A stretch of 64,000 nt of DNA from Fictibacillus barbaricus (GTDB taxonomy: Bacteria; Bacillota; Bacilli; Bacillales; Fictibacillaceae): positions 1,364,001-1,428,000 of the forward strand of contig NZ_BMCE01000002.1 in the NCBI RefSeq assembly GCF_014635025.1, in the 5' to 3' direction. Position 1 is the first letter of the stretch. Each line of letters begins with the position of its first letter. Shown here one piece after another: positions 53,714 through 62,746 of this stretch. The position numbers and the translations under genes are program-made. The notes beneath the pieces are model-generated. The model did not search any database. It saw nothing but the letters and a program-made list of their open reading frames with translations, and was not told the origin of the DNA.

Positions 53714-54797
53714 ATTGCAGCCTCCTTTCTTGTATCAATGCTTCTCTTACATATGGTCCCCATTTCTCAAACTCTACTAAAAATCCGTCATGTCCGAAAT
53801 CTGTTTCAATTGAATAATACGTTCCAAACCGGGTATGTTTTACGAAATTCTCAATCACCTCTGGCGGGTATAGAAGATCGCCTTCATAACCAAACGCATG
53901 CACTTCCGCTTGGATTTGCGAGGCTGCACGTTCCCAGCCGCCTAGTTTATCTCCAATATCATGGGCGTTCATCGCGTAAAGAAGAGCAACGTAGCTGTCT
54001 ACATCAAATCGTTTAGTGAGTTTCTCCCCTTGATAAGAGAGATAAGAATCCACTTGGAAGAAAGGCTTTCCTTCCTCATCTATTTCCCTAACTTCCCGTT
54101 TAAATCGATCGTTAAATAGCTTAGGCTGACGATAAGTTAACAATCCTGCCATTCTAGCAATCTCCAAACCTGCTAACTTTTCACTTCTTTCATATTTGCC
54201 GCTTTTATATACAGGGTCATTTTCTATGGCGTGAAGTGCCAGTCTATTGAAGGCCACACCATAATCACTTAAATACGGAGTTGCAGCAAAAACAAACACT
54301 TTTTCTAAAAAATATGGAAACTGTACTGCCCATTCTAAAGCTTGCATCCCGCCAAGAGATCCACCCAGTACGGCTAAAAGCCTGGGAACACCTAAGATGC
54401 CAAGTGCCTGACGCTGCGCCCGCACCATGTCTCTTACTGTTACAAAAGGAAAACTCTTTCCATAGCGCTCCCCTGTTTCACCGTTCACTTTTGCCGGCCC
54501 TGTAGAACCGCTGCACCCGCCGAGCACGTTGAATGAGATGACTTGAAATTGGTTTGTGTCGATGTATTTATCTGGACCGATCAGCCCTCTCCACCAGCCC
54601 GGATCGTGTTCTGAACCATAAGCGTACTGATTTCCAGTTAGAGCATGACAAAGCAGAACAACAGGACCTTTTGCGTTTCCCGTCTTTTCAAAAGCCAACT
54701 CCGCATCAGCAATAACTTTGCCGGATTCTAAGGCAAAATCGCCAATCCTTACTTTACCTATTTTTCTATTGGTCTCAAGCAAGTTTTTGTAACTCAC
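53700..54797 (-). CDS. metX: Homoserine O-acetyltransferase
   Basis: 365-residue alpha/beta-hydrolase-fold acyltransferase that transfers acetyl from acetyl-CoA to homoserine. Nucleophile Ser in AVLGGSLGGMQALEW, early LLCHALTGNQYAYG and GCSGSTGPAKVN, late catalytic Asp region and FGHDGFLVEFEKW with the His. GTG start, overlapped by 23 bases with the preceding acetyl-CoA synthetase gene; the ribosome site is weak, implying translational coupling. Product O-acetylhomoserine is the substrate of the MetY-like protein encoded first in the operon. Acetyl versus succinyl specificity is assigned by family. Confidence 0.95.
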   Translation of the reverse strand: MSYKNLLETNRKIGKVRIGDFALESGKVIADAELAFEKTGNAKGPVVLLCHALTGNQYAYGSEHDPGWWRGLIGPDKYIDTNQFQVISFNVLGGCSGSTGPAKVNGETGERYGKSFPFVTVRDMVRAQRQALGILGVPRLLAVLGGSLGGMQALEWAVQFPYFLEKVFVFAATPYLSDYGVAFNRLALHAIENDPVYKSGKYERSEKLAGLEIARMAGLLTYRQPKLFNDRFKREVREIDEEGKPFFQVDSYLSYQGEKLTKRFDVDSYVALLYAMNAHDIGDKLGGWERAASQIQAEVHAFGYEGDLLYPPEVIENFVKHTRFGTYYSIETDFGHDGFLVEFEKWGPYVREALIQERRLQYGTY

Positions 54798-56466
54798 GGG
54801 CTTTCAGCTCTCTTCGTAAAATTTTTCCGCTGATCTTTGTTTTTGGAAGCTCTTCTACAACTTCAATCTCACGCGGAGCAGCATGTGCTGCAAGCTCACC
54901 TCTAACGTAGATTCGGATCTCTTCCAAAAGGTCAGAGCTCGAAGTGTATCCATCTTTTAACACAATAAAGGCTTTTACGATCTCTCCGCGAATCGGATCG
55001 GGTTTACCGATAACTCCCGCTTCGGCCACTGCTTTATGCTCGATAAGTTTGCTTTCTACTTCAAAAGGTCCAATTCTTTCTCCTGAAGAATTGATCATGT
55101 CATCTGAACGACCTTGGAAAAAGATATAGCCATCTTCATCCTGGATAGCCAAATCTCCTGACACATACCATTCACCCCAGCTAAAATAAGAATTATACTT
55201 TTCAGGATTCTGCCATACTTCTCTCATAATAGCTGGCCATGGTGCTTTGATCGCCAAATGTCCGACTGAATAAGGAGGCAGTTCCTTTCCGCCTTCATCC
55301 AAAACAGCTGCTGTAATGCCAGGAAATGCTTTTCCCATAGAACCAGGTTTGATTGGTTCAGTCGGCAGATTCACGATCAACTGTGCACCTGTTTCCGTCA
55401 TCCACCATGTATCATGAATTCTTTTTCCAAGCATATTCTGGCCCCAATAGATCACCTCAGGGTTTAATGGTTCCCCGACACTTAAAATATGCCGTAGTTT
55501 TGACAGATCATACTGTTCAGGGAGTTGATCTCCTTTTGCCATCAGCATCCGAAAAGCAGTCGGAGCACTATACCAAACTGTTACCCCTGTTTTTTGGAGC
55601 GTTTCATACCAAGTTTCTGCCTTAAAACGGCCTCCATGAACGACAATGGATGCCCCGTTCAAGAGTGGCGCGAACACTCCATAGACTGTTCCTGTTACCC
55701 AACCAGGATGTGCGGTGCACCAATACACATCATCTTCTTGGATATCCAGCACCCAGCGCCCTGTTAAATATTGCTGAACCATAGCACGGTGCGCGTGGAT
55801 GATTCCTTTTGGCTTCCCCGTTGAACCTGATGTATAGTGGATGTTAAGTCCATGTTCCGGGTCTACCCACTCGATCTGACTCTTGATATTCTTTATTGTT
55901 TTCAATTCTTCTTGTAATGCGATCTCACTATCCTCTCCTTTTCCATCCGTTAAAAATACTGTTTGGAGACTTGGCAGTTCATGACGAGGAACACGCGTAT
56001 ACAGTTCTTGATTCGTGATTAAATAGGTTCCTTCACAGTCTGCGATACGATCTCTTACGGCATCAGACATAAATGCTTCAAACAACGGTCCGACAACAGC
56101 TCCGAGTTTGATCGCTGCAAGCATCGCGATATGACAATGGTGATGTTTAGGCAGAAAAACAAATACAAAATCCCCTTTTTTCACACCATGCTTAGCTAAT
56201 ACAGCTGCCCATCGGTCCGTAGTTATCTTTAGCTCACCATAACTAATCCGAGTTTCCTGTGAATCATCTATATAATGAAGTGCCGTTTTTTCGCCGCGGC
56301 CCTCTTCAACATGGCGGTCCACACATTCATAAGCCATGTTCGTTTTCCCATCTGGTCTTCTGCTAAATCTCTCTACGACAGGTTTCCATGAAAAAGGAGC
56401 ATCACTTCGGTCGCTTTCAATATTATGTGTTCCACCTACAGGTTCTATGGTAGCTAATCTTGTCAT
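54775..56466 (-). CDS. Acetyl-CoA synthetase-like acyl-CoA ligase
   Basis: 563 residues of the ANL superfamily, AcsA-like. P-loop-like YTSGSTGKPKGIIHAHRA, TWWMTETGAQ, adenylate-binding YVSGDLAIQDEDGYIFFQGRSDD in parts, and the catalytic Lys in PKTKISGKILRREL. The N-terminal FSWKPVVERF region and HPGWVTGTVYG favour acetate. It is embedded in a SAM-responsive methionine operon directly before metX, overlapping it, so a role in supplying acetyl-CoA for homoserine acetylation is likely (inference). Its ATG overlaps the stop of the 35-codon ORF. Confidence 0.9.
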   Translation of the reverse strand: MTRLATIEPVGGTHNIESDRSDAPFSWKPVVERFSRRPDGKTNMAYECVDRHVEEGRGEKTALHYIDDSQETRISYGELKITTDRWAAVLAKHGVKKGDFVFVFLPKHHHCHIAMLAAIKLGAVVGPLFEAFMSDAVRDRIADCEGTYLITNQELYTRVPRHELPSLQTVFLTDGKGEDSEIALQEELKTIKNIKSQIEWVDPEHGLNIHYTSGSTGKPKGIIHAHRAMVQQYLTGRWVLDIQEDDVYWCTAHPGWVTGTVYGVFAPLLNGASIVVHGGRFKAETWYETLQKTGVTVWYSAPTAFRMLMAKGDQLPEQYDLSKLRHILSVGEPLNPEVIYWGQNMLGKRIHDTWWMTETGAQLIVNLPTEPIKPGSMGKAFPGITAAVLDEGGKELPPYSVGHLAIKAPWPAIMREVWQNPEKYNSYFSWGEWYVSGDLAIQDEDGYIFFQGRSDDMINSSGERIGPFEVESKLIEHKAVAEAGVIGKPDPIRGEIVKAFIVLKDGYTSSSDLLEEIRIYVRGELAAHAAPREIEVVEELPKTKISGKILRRELKARELQKLA

Positions 56467-56570
56467 TGCTGTTCACCTGCTGCTTTCTTCTCAACGTTTA
56501 GAAAATTTAAGATGTGTGCTTTTTGTTTAGAAAGATAGGCATCCAGGGCTATCTTTTGCCAAATCTTCAT
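56463..56570 (-). CDS. 35-residue ORF between metY and the acetyl-CoA synthetase gene
   Basis: ATG 56570 stands 9 bases after GGAGGG. The frame reads MKIWQKIALDAYLSKQKAHI and then LNFLNVEKKAAGEQQ, and ends in TGA that overlaps the ATG of the next gene as ATGA. Amphipathic helical character with many Lys. No family recognised. A separate good ribosome site and exact translational coupling in a well-defined operon argue for a translated small protein or a coupling leader. Confidence 0.6.
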   Translation of the reverse strand: MKIWQKIALDAYLSKQKAHILNFLNVEKKAAGEQQ

Positions 56571-56614
56571 CGTGTATTTCCCTCCACTTTTCTATCTCTG
56601 TTTTAATGAGTTTT

Positions 56615-58405
56615 TTATAATTCACAAGCGTAAGTTGCTATTGTTCCTCGTAGACGCTGTGCTTCTTTATACGTACAGCGGTTGTGAACCACATCAATTC
56701 CAGCTTCCTTTGCGATTCGTGCTGCTTCTGGTGAAATAACACCTTCTTGAAGCCAGAATACTTTCGGCTGAGTGATGGCTGCTTCTTTAGCCAATTCAAT
56801 CGCTGCTTCCGGGCTTCTAAATACTTGAACCACATCAATTGGAAACGGAATGGACTTTAGATCAGGATACGCTTTTTCATCAAGCACTTCCGTTTCTCTT
56901 GGGTTTACAGGAACGATCTTATAGCCGAGTCGCTGCATTTTTCTCGCTAGCCTATGACTTGGTCTTGCTGGATTTGAACTTAACCCTACAATTGCAAGTG
57001 TTTTAGGGCGCTGAATTTCTTGGCCGTTTTCAACTGCTCTGTATAAGGAAGACTGCAAGGCCCATCGAATAACACCTTCATCGTTGATCGTGATTTCTGT
57101 TTTATCAGAACCGATTCCGGTTGCAGCCTGTATTGCTCGGTCAAGATCGTTTGTAAGATCTTTTACTGATTCAAGTCCGATCGATAGGCGAATAAGCTCT
57201 TCTGTAACACCTGTAGCGAGTAATTCCTCATCACTCAGCTGCTGATGTGTCGTAGATGCTGGATGGATGATAAGTGATTTTGCATCACCAACATTCGCAA
57301 CATGCGACCAGAGTGAGATATTGTTGATCACTTTACGCCCGGCATCACGACCTCCTTTAATTCCGAAGTTTACGATCGAACCAAAACCATTGCTTAAATA
57401 CTTTTTCGCCAGTTCATGACTTCGATGAGATGGAAGTCCAGGATAAGAAACCCAATCTACCGCTGGATGGTTTTCCAAATACTCAGCTACTTCCTGTGCA
57501 TTTTTTGCATGTTTCTCTACTCTAAGATGCAATGTTTCAAGTCCTTGTAAAAGAAGAAAAGCATTATGCGGGCTTAAGCATGCTCCGAAATCTCGTAATA
57601 GCTGAACACGTAGTTTAGTAGCGAATGCTAACGTCCCAAAATCAGTTGCATATCGTAATCCGTTATAGCTTCTATCTGGCTCCGTAAATCCTGGGAATTT
57701 TTCTGAGTTCCAATTAAAACGGCCTCCATCAACAACCACACCACCGATTGCTGTACCGTGACCGCCGATCCACTTTGTTGCTGAATGGATCACAATATCT
57801 GCTCCCCAGCTGAGCGGCTTTGTTACATATGGAGTAGCAAACGTATTATCGATTAAAAGGGGCACACCGTTTTCATGTGCGATATCTGCCACCGCTTCAA
57901 TATCGAGTACATTTAGACTTGGGTTTCCGATCGTTTCAGCAAAAAAGGCTTTCGTGTTTGGTGTAACAGCTTTTCGGAAATTCTCAGGATCTTCCGCATC
58001 TACAAACTTTACGTTGATGCCGTATTTCGGAAGTGTGATTGAAAATAGGTTGTATGTACCTCCGTACAGATTCGTCGCTGCAACGATCTCATCACCTGCA
58101 TGTGCGATATTAAGAATCGCAAGCGCGATGGCTGACATGCCTGAGGAAGTTGCCACAGCAGCAACACCGTCTTCTAGTAGTGCCAATCTTTTCTCAAAAA
58201 CATCTACTGTCGGGTTTCCAATTCGGCTGTAGATGTTTCCAGGCTCATCAAGCGAGAATAAACTTTGAGCGTGATCTGTATCGGAGAAAACATAAGAAGT
58301 AGTTTGATAGACCGGCACTGCTCGAGATCCAGTCGTTGGATCAGGTGCTTGCCCTCCGTGTAATAGCAATGTCTCAATATCATATCCGTCAAAGGATTTT
58401 GTCAT
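56615..58405 (-). CDS. metY: O-acetylhomoserine sulfhydrylase fused to a CoA-binding domain
   Basis: 596 residues. Residues 1-430 are a Cys/Met-metabolism PLP enzyme ([34 protein letters not shown]-Lys K211 in [23 protein letters not shown]) that makes homocysteine from O-acetylhomoserine and sulfide. Residues about 467-590 are an extra YccU-type CoA-binding Rossmann domain ([48 protein letters not shown]), which normally is a separate protein. AAGGAG precedes ATG. First gene behind the S-box riboswitch. Confidence 0.95.
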   Translation of the reverse strand: MTKSFDGYDIETLLLHGGQAPDPTTGSRAVPVYQTTSYVFSDTDHAQSLFSLDEPGNIYSRIGNPTVDVFEKRLALLEDGVAAVATSSGMSAIALAILNIAHAGDEIVAATNLYGGTYNLFSITLPKYGINVKFVDAEDPENFRKAVTPNTKAFFAETIGNPSLNVLDIEAVADIAHENGVPLLIDNTFATPYVTKPLSWGADIVIHSATKWIGGHGTAIGGVVVDGGRFNWNSEKFPGFTEPDRSYNGLRYATDFGTLAFATKLRVQLLRDFGACLSPHNAFLLLQGLETLHLRVEKHAKNAQEVAEYLENHPAVDWVSYPGLPSHRSHELAKKYLSNGFGSIVNFGIKGGRDAGRKVINNISLWSHVANVGDAKSLIIHPASTTHQQLSDEELLATGVTEELIRLSIGLESVKDLTNDLDRAIQAATGIGSDKTEITINDEGVIRWALQSSLYRAVENGQEIQRPKTLAIVGLSSNPARPSHRLARKMQRLGYKIVPVNPRETEVLDEKAYPDLKSIPFPIDVVQVFRSPEAAIELAKEAAITQPKVFWLQEGVISPEAARIAKEAGIDVVHNRCTYKEAQRLRGTIATYACEL

Positions 58406-58552
58406 ATGAATCTCTCCTTGTTTTTTAAAAAATGATAAAACCTATAGGAAAACTAGGGATAAAGTTTATTTCTTTTCCCTTGGCCTATATGTAATTTTAA
58501 AAATGTGAAAATAATGGGTGTGAAGATATCTTGAAGTTTTAAAAAGAGGGGA

Positions 58553-58588
58553 AAAAAGAAAAACCCCCTTCCTAAGAAGAGGGTTTTA
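58553..58588 (-). terminator. Riboswitch-controlled terminator
   Basis: AAAACCCTCTT-CTTAGG-AAGGGGGTTTT hairpin followed by a T-rich tract on the minus strand, directly after the S-box aptamer and about 150 bases before metY. Confidence 0.9.
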
Positions 58589-58595
58589 AATCCTC

Positions 58596-58709
58596 CTCTT
58601 ATCTTTCAGATCATCATGATCTGTAGGAATTGGCACCTTTCCAAACCACTGGGGTTTGTTGGTTGCCGGGCTTCATCGGGCCTAGTCCCTCCGCCTCTCT
58701 GGATAAGAG
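58596..58709 (-). ncRNA. SAM-I (S-box) riboswitch
   Basis: On the minus strand: 8-bp P1 (CTCTTATC in the plus strand pairing with GATAAGAG), the core AGAGAGGCGGAGGGACTAGGC-type entry (AGGCGGAGGGAC), GATGAAGCCCGGCAACC, a P3 hairpin, AAGGTGCCAATTCC and the closing strand. These are the invariant S-box blocks. Its 3' side is followed by a terminator, so high SAM should stop transcription before metY, the acetyl-CoA synthetase gene, metX and hom. Confidence 0.95.
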
Positions 58710-58885
58710 ATAATTAAATTATGTTTAACACATTACCGTGCTGATGTTTGTTTTGTTCTTGAATAGGATTATAGAGGATGCTGTTTCATAAAGTCAACCG
58801 TTTTTTGAAAAATCATAAAAGTGATACAAAAGACTTAGTGTTCAACTGTCAGCTTTGAATTAAGATTATGCTCATGCTATGACCG

Positions 58886-59995
58886 TTATGCCAATTTTGT
58901 TCCACTTTTTTCATCAATCCATTGAAACTCCTCTATTCGTTTAAAGAGTACAGCAATTCGGTTTGCAATAGCGACTTTTTCTCCGTACCGAATTTTTTGT
59001 TCAGTTGTTAGCTCAGCAGATTTCAAAAGAGCAGATTGGGATACAGCCAGACTTGTAAGTTTAATAAATTCTTCTTGCTTTACGACCTGTTTTACGGTGG
59101 GATCTCCTTTACAATAGCCCTCCATAAATCCATCAGCTATTCTTTGCAGCCTGTCTTCAAAACGATCAAACTGATGTTTTGCATATCGCGGTGCATTAAA
59201 GAACGTCGGAAATAGAGTTCGGTAATTATTCATAAAGTTACCAGCTAGCGAGTCTCCGCTGTAAAGCAGCGGAACAGGATCGATCAGACTTACTGTTCCG
59301 TCTTGGTGGAGCAGGATATTCTCAGGAGAAGTATCCTGGTTGGTAAACACTATTCTTTTTTCACTTATCTCTCTATTCTTCAAGCACTCTTCCAGCTGTT
59401 TAAGTGCCGATGAATGTATATTTCCTTCATATGCGTGGATCAACTCTTTAAAATCAGTGATATATTCCTTGTTCTCTTTCTTCATAAACGCAGAAACACT
59501 TGACTGAAACTGGCCCTCAATCTTTTTCCCGTTCCACTTTAGGTACCCGAAACCTTTCAAATCATGTTGAGCTGCATTCATTTGCCTGAAGAATTCACCC
59601 AACTCCGCTCCTACTTGAAAGGCTTCTACAAACGTAAAGCTTTCCAGTTTAATAGCTTTTCCCGCATATGATTCGACTGTAAATGTCCTCTCTTTCTCTA
59701 CATGATAGTGAAAGAATTCTGGGCTGATACCGGGTTTTACTTGGTTAGCCAGTTTATAATATGCTTTCGTCCCTTCATACTCGGCATAGCAAGCAGCCTC
59801 GTCAAATTCGATCCTTCTGCCATATGCCTCAGACTTTGGAAAACGAACAACTACAGCATCACCGGTGCGCAATTGAACAAAATAGGCATAATGCCAAGCA
59901 CCCTCGCCTAAATATTGAACTTGCGTTGTATCTTTAAGCGGCTCAAGTCCACTTTTTTGCAAAGCAAAGTCAATTAAGTCAAATGTTTCTTTCAT
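58886..59995 (-). CDS. APH/choline-kinase-like phosphotransferase
   Basis: 369 residues of the aminoglycoside-phosphotransferase-like kinase fold. N-lobe VQYLGEGAWHYAYFVQL and AVVVRFPKS (Lys replaced by Arg in the usual VxK), catalytic loop FTNQDTSPENILLHQ (the HxD His is Gln-preceded Asn-Gln) and metal-binding Asp in SLIDPVPLL. Substrate unknown; methylthioribose kinase is another member of the fold but motifs are too general to claim it despite the methionine operon next door. GAGGAAC precedes ATG. Confidence 0.8.
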   Translation of the reverse strand: MKETFDLIDFALQKSGLEPLKDTTQVQYLGEGAWHYAYFVQLRTGDAVVVRFPKSEAYGRRIEFDEAACYAEYEGTKAYYKLANQVKPGISPEFFHYHVEKERTFTVESYAGKAIKLESFTFVEAFQVGAELGEFFRQMNAAQHDLKGFGYLKWNGKKIEGQFQSSVSAFMKKENKEYITDFKELIHAYEGNIHSSALKQLEECLKNREISEKRIVFTNQDTSPENILLHQDGTVSLIDPVPLLYSGDSLAGNFMNNYRTLFPTFFNAPRYAKHQFDRFEDRLQRIADGFMEGYCKGDPTVKQVVKQEEFIKLTSLAVSQSALLKSAELTTEQKIRYGEKVAIANRIAVLFKRIEEFQWIDEKSGTKLA

Positions 59996-60218
59996 AGATG
60001 TTCCTCTTTCTTTTAATGAAAATACTTTTACGAAACATATATTCGATATCTGTCGAAAAAAATCCTTTTTTGGATTAATTTTTCATGGGTCAGAAGTCAT
60101 AGAAAGTTTAGGGAATGGGTGGGATTTTTGATACGTGCTCGTCCGCAGTATAGATTTCTCCCAACAAGAAAAAATGGCCCCAAAGTGCATGTTCGTACAC
60201 TAGAGAGCCGTTTTTTCC

Positions 60219-60866
60219 TTAATCAACGTATGTTACAATTTCTTCTACTGATTTTCTTGCTAATTTCTTTGGCTGGTCTTGAGGGTGGCCTAGTGAAATA
60301 ACCATATTGATCTGCTTTTCCGATGAAATATTGAGATACTCTCGAATCGCATCTTGTGCCAATAACACAGGTCCTGTCATCGGACAAGATCCTAGTCCAC
60401 GCGCGTGTGCGGCAAGCATCAAGTTTTGTATAGCTAAACAGCTGCTCTTGATTCCCTCTTCTTCCCAAACTGATTCTTCTGCTAGCTCGATCGGATCAAA
60501 GATTTTTTCACGAAACTTAGACTCATAAGGAGTAGCTAAGCAGATGATTAACACGGGCGCTTCAGAGAATGCCGTTGCATAAGGACCAAACGAACGGGTA
60601 AGCAGTTTTGCTTCCTTCGTCTTTCCGTTCTCTTCTGCTCTCGCTGCTAATTTATGAATGGCATCCCACGTCATCTCTTCAATCTTTTTCACTTTTTCTT
60701 TATTGCGGATGACGATAAATTCCCACGTTTGCGAGTTCGTATCACTCGGTGCATAGCGGGCGCAGTCCATGATCTCATAGATATCTTCTTCTGCAACTGC
60801 TTCATCAGTAAATTTTCGGACACTTCTTCTTCCGTGCACGATTTCTTTAAAATCCTCGTATTTCAT
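60219..60866 (-). CDS. Nitroreductase-family flavoprotein
   Basis: 215 residues with the FMN-binding RRSVRKFTDEAV start, YAPSDTNSQTWEFIVI, and the late GLGSCPMTGPVL and VISLGHPQDQPKK motifs. Uses NAD(P)H to reduce nitro or quinone groups; natural substrate unknown. AGAGGAG 5-6 bases before ATG. Monocistronic. Confidence 0.92.
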   Translation of the reverse strand: MKYEDFKEIVHGRRSVRKFTDEAVAEEDIYEIMDCARYAPSDTNSQTWEFIVIRNKEKVKKIEEMTWDAIHKLAARAEENGKTKEAKLLTRSFGPYATAFSEAPVLIICLATPYESKFREKIFDPIELAEESVWEEEGIKSSCLAIQNLMLAAHARGLGSCPMTGPVLLAQDAIREYLNISSEKQINMVISLGHPQDQPKKLARKSVEEIVTYVD

Positions 60867-60941
60867 GTTTGTCTCCTCTGCCTCAATGAATTATTAACTC
60901 TTTGTATTATACAAAAGATTGCAACTGTCTACAAAACACAT

Positions 60942-60971
60942 AAAAAAACAGTGCTAATTTGCACTGTTTTT
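60942..60971 (-). terminator. Terminator of the small membrane protein gene
   Basis: AAAAACAGTGC-AAATTA-GCACTGTTTTT hairpin with T tail on the minus strand. The stop codon of the gene lies in the loop. Confidence 0.88.
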
Positions 60972-61175
60972 AGATTCTATATTCTTATGTGTTTTTATTC
61001 GTAAGCCGATGGCTATAAGGGATGAACCCATCAGAACACTCACGATATAAAGTGACTCAATATTCAGGCTCACTCGCTGAACATTTAAACGCTGCACATA
61101 CTCACCAAAGAAAAAAGTACTGAAAAGCACAATCACACCAGCAACAATCAGTCCTGCTTTAACATATGGCTTCAT
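60954..61175 (-). CDS. Small two-helix membrane protein of unknown function
   Basis: 73 residues: helix 1 (about 6-25, AGLIVAGVIVLFSTFFFG), a short polar loop with two Arg (YVQRLNVQRVSL) and helix 2 (about 42-58, LYIVSVLMGSSLIAIGL) with a basic tail. AAGGCGG precedes ATG. The stop lies in the loop of the terminator. No family recognised, but coding character and signals are good. Confidence 0.7.
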   Translation of the reverse strand: MKPYVKAGLIVAGVIVLFSTFFFGEYVQRLNVQRVSLNIESLYIVSVLMGSSLIAIGLRIKTHKNIESKNSAN

Positions 61176-61252
61176 TGTAAAACCGCCTTTTCCCTTTTAT
61201 ATCTAACTTATTCCAGGGAAAGGCCAGAATACCTTTTCTAATGTAACAACCA

Positions 61253-61879
61253 TTAGCGCCTTACAAATAAGTTGTTTATTTTTATAGATGCCAGGTTAAA
61301 AAATATCCCGCTTGCCATTCCCGCTATCATATCAAAAACAAAGTGGATTCCTAGCTTTACCCTGCTCATACCGATCATAATCAAAAACAAGATATAACCT
61401 GTTACTGCCCAAATGTTTCGAGATAGACCTGATAAAATGAGCAGCAAACTATAAAACGCAGATGAATTCATCGTATGTGCACTGGGATATCCATATTTAC
61501 TTGCATTCATTTTTCTTTCCCATCCAGGCGGCCTTCTTTTAAACAATAGTTTAAATAAAACGTTCAGAAGCCGGACACCGAACACATTAAAAAGAAGGAG
61601 TTTGCTCTTATCAGGTTCTCCTGTTTTTTTATAACTAAGAAACAATAATGTTCCTAATGGAACGGTAAAAAAACCCGATCCAAGCCTTGAAAAAATAAGC
61701 ATTATTCTGTTTGAAAGAGTCCTTGAATCATAAAGTGACCGGCTGCATCTTTCATCAAATGAACGAAATGGATCTTGGTTCCTGGCTGCTGTTATAATTG
61801 TAAATATCACACCTGAAATCAACAAAACTAGAATTGATGGAAGAGGCGTTTCTGTTCTTTTCCTCCGTGAAAACATCAT
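61253..61879 (-). CDS. PAP2-family phosphatase
   Basis: 208 residues, about five membrane helices. The three phosphatase motifs are KLLFKRRPPG, YPSAHTMNSSA and SRVKLGIHFVFDMIAG. Motif 2 has PSAH in place of PSGH, a conservative change seen in some members. Family members dephosphorylate phosphatidate, undecaprenyl pyrophosphate or phosphatidylglycerophosphate; which applies is not visible. Two adjacent ATGs, AAGGTG upstream. Confidence 0.87.
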   Translation of the reverse strand: MMFSRRKRTETPLPSILVLLISGVIFTIITAARNQDPFRSFDERCSRSLYDSRTLSNRIMLIFSRLGSGFFTVPLGTLLFLSYKKTGEPDKSKLLLFNVFGVRLLNVLFKLLFKRRPPGWERKMNASKYGYPSAHTMNSSAFYSLLLILSGLSRNIWAVTGYILFLIMIGMSRVKLGIHFVFDMIAGMASGIFFNLASIKINNLFVRR

Positions 61880-61939
61880 GAAATCACCTTCTTATATGTA
61901 CTGACTATTATTTTCTTCATTGAACACTTTTTCTATACG

Positions 61940-61970
61940 AAAAAAGAACACCTTACTAAAGGTGCTCTTC
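61940..61970 (-). terminator. Terminator of the YflT-like stress gene
   Basis: AAGAGCACCTT-TAGT-AAGGTGTTCTT stem with six T on the minus strand. Confidence 0.88.
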
Positions 61971-61980
61971 ATGAAATCAC

Positions 61981-62412
61981 TTATTTTCTCTCTACCATAA
62001 CAATGATCTTTCCGTCCTGCAGATCTTGCATATAACGTTCTGCATCACTTTCGGATACATCCATCTTTAAAAGAATTTCTTTCATATCCTTTTCACCGTC
62101 ATCAAACATCGAAGCAAATGGTCCTGCAGCAAGTAATGGGCCAACACCAGGGACACCAAGTCCTGGAACTGCGATACCGCCGCCGATACCCGTTAAAAAA
62201 CCTGCTATCGTACCATATGTTGCACTATCTATATCATCATCTATTACCTTTTCTTCTTTAACATGCGTTTCATCAGCAACACTTTCTAACATATCATCGT
62301 CTTTGGCCACAATTGAAATATCAGAAGGCTGATAGCCTTTTTCGACTAGCGCTTTAATCGCTCCCACTGCTTCTTCTTCTTTCGTATATGTCCCGATAAT
62401 ATCTTTTTTCAT
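61981..62412 (-). CDS. General stress protein 17M/YflT-like
   Basis: 143 residues from ATG 62412 (GGAGGGA 7 bases upstream). N-terminal YflT domain (IGTYTKEEEAVGAIKALVEKG, then SDISIVAKDDDM), a Gly-rich glycine-zipper-like middle (about 70-105: GTIAGFLTGIGGGIAVPG), and a C-terminal acidic region ending VMVERK. B. subtilis relatives are SigB-regulated general stress proteins, which agrees with the SigB-type promoter upstream. Function unknown. Confidence 0.87.
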   Translation of the reverse strand: MKKDIIGTYTKEEEAVGAIKALVEKGYQPSDISIVAKDDDMLESVADETHVKEEKVIDDDIDSATYGTIAGFLTGIGGGIAVPGLGVPGVGPLLAAGPFASMFDDGEKDMKEILLKMDVSESDAERYMQDLQDGKIIVMVERK

Positions 62413-62445
62413 TTGGTTTCCCTCCAAACGTTTCTTTACAAGTAG

Positions 62446-62471
62446 GTTCCCCTGTTAAATGGGTTTTAAAC
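62446..62471 (-). promoter_or_regulatory. SigB-type general stress promoter
   Basis: GTTTAA (perfect -35) followed after 13-14 bases by GGGGAA/GGGAAC (consensus GGGTAT or GGGAAA), 34 bases upstream of the YflT-like ATG. Confidence 0.72.
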
Positions 62472-62481
62472 AGTGGTTGAT

Positions 62482-62604
62482 CTAACCCTTTGTACCAGAT
62501 GTGATGTTAGACCCTTCAATAAAGTACTTTTGGAAGAAAAAGAAGATCAGTACAACTGGTAATAAGACCATGACAGATGCTGCCATTAAGTAATGCCATT
62601 GGGT
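62482..62604 (-). pseudogene. C-terminal remnant of a sugar ABC-transporter permease (MalG/UgpE-like)
   Basis: The last 41 codons of an open frame read TQWHYLMAASVMVLLPVVLI, FFFFQKYFIEG and end in KG, the standard ending of MalG-type permeases (WxxLMAASVLxxLPVLIxFFxxQRYFIEGxxxGxxKG). The upstream part of the frame does not look like a permease and no other transporter gene is near. So this is the tail of a lost gene. It lies in the 62413-62746 gap just upstream of the SigB promoter. Confidence 0.65.
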
Positions 62605-62746
62605 AATAGAAAAAAAGAGCAGCCATCCAGATGAATATTCCATCTGACTACAGCTACTCATTTCAATCATTTTTCTCTTTTTATTCATATTCTCAAATAT
62701 TTTTTTAGTCCTATTACTTTAGGTTTACCTTTTACCATAATTAGAA

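Noticed and set aside
58886-59995. Phosphotransferase as methylthioribose kinase because of the methionine operon next to it
   Set aside because: It lies outside the S-box transcript, no mtnA or other salvage gene is adjacent, and the visible motifs are only general APH-fold motifs.
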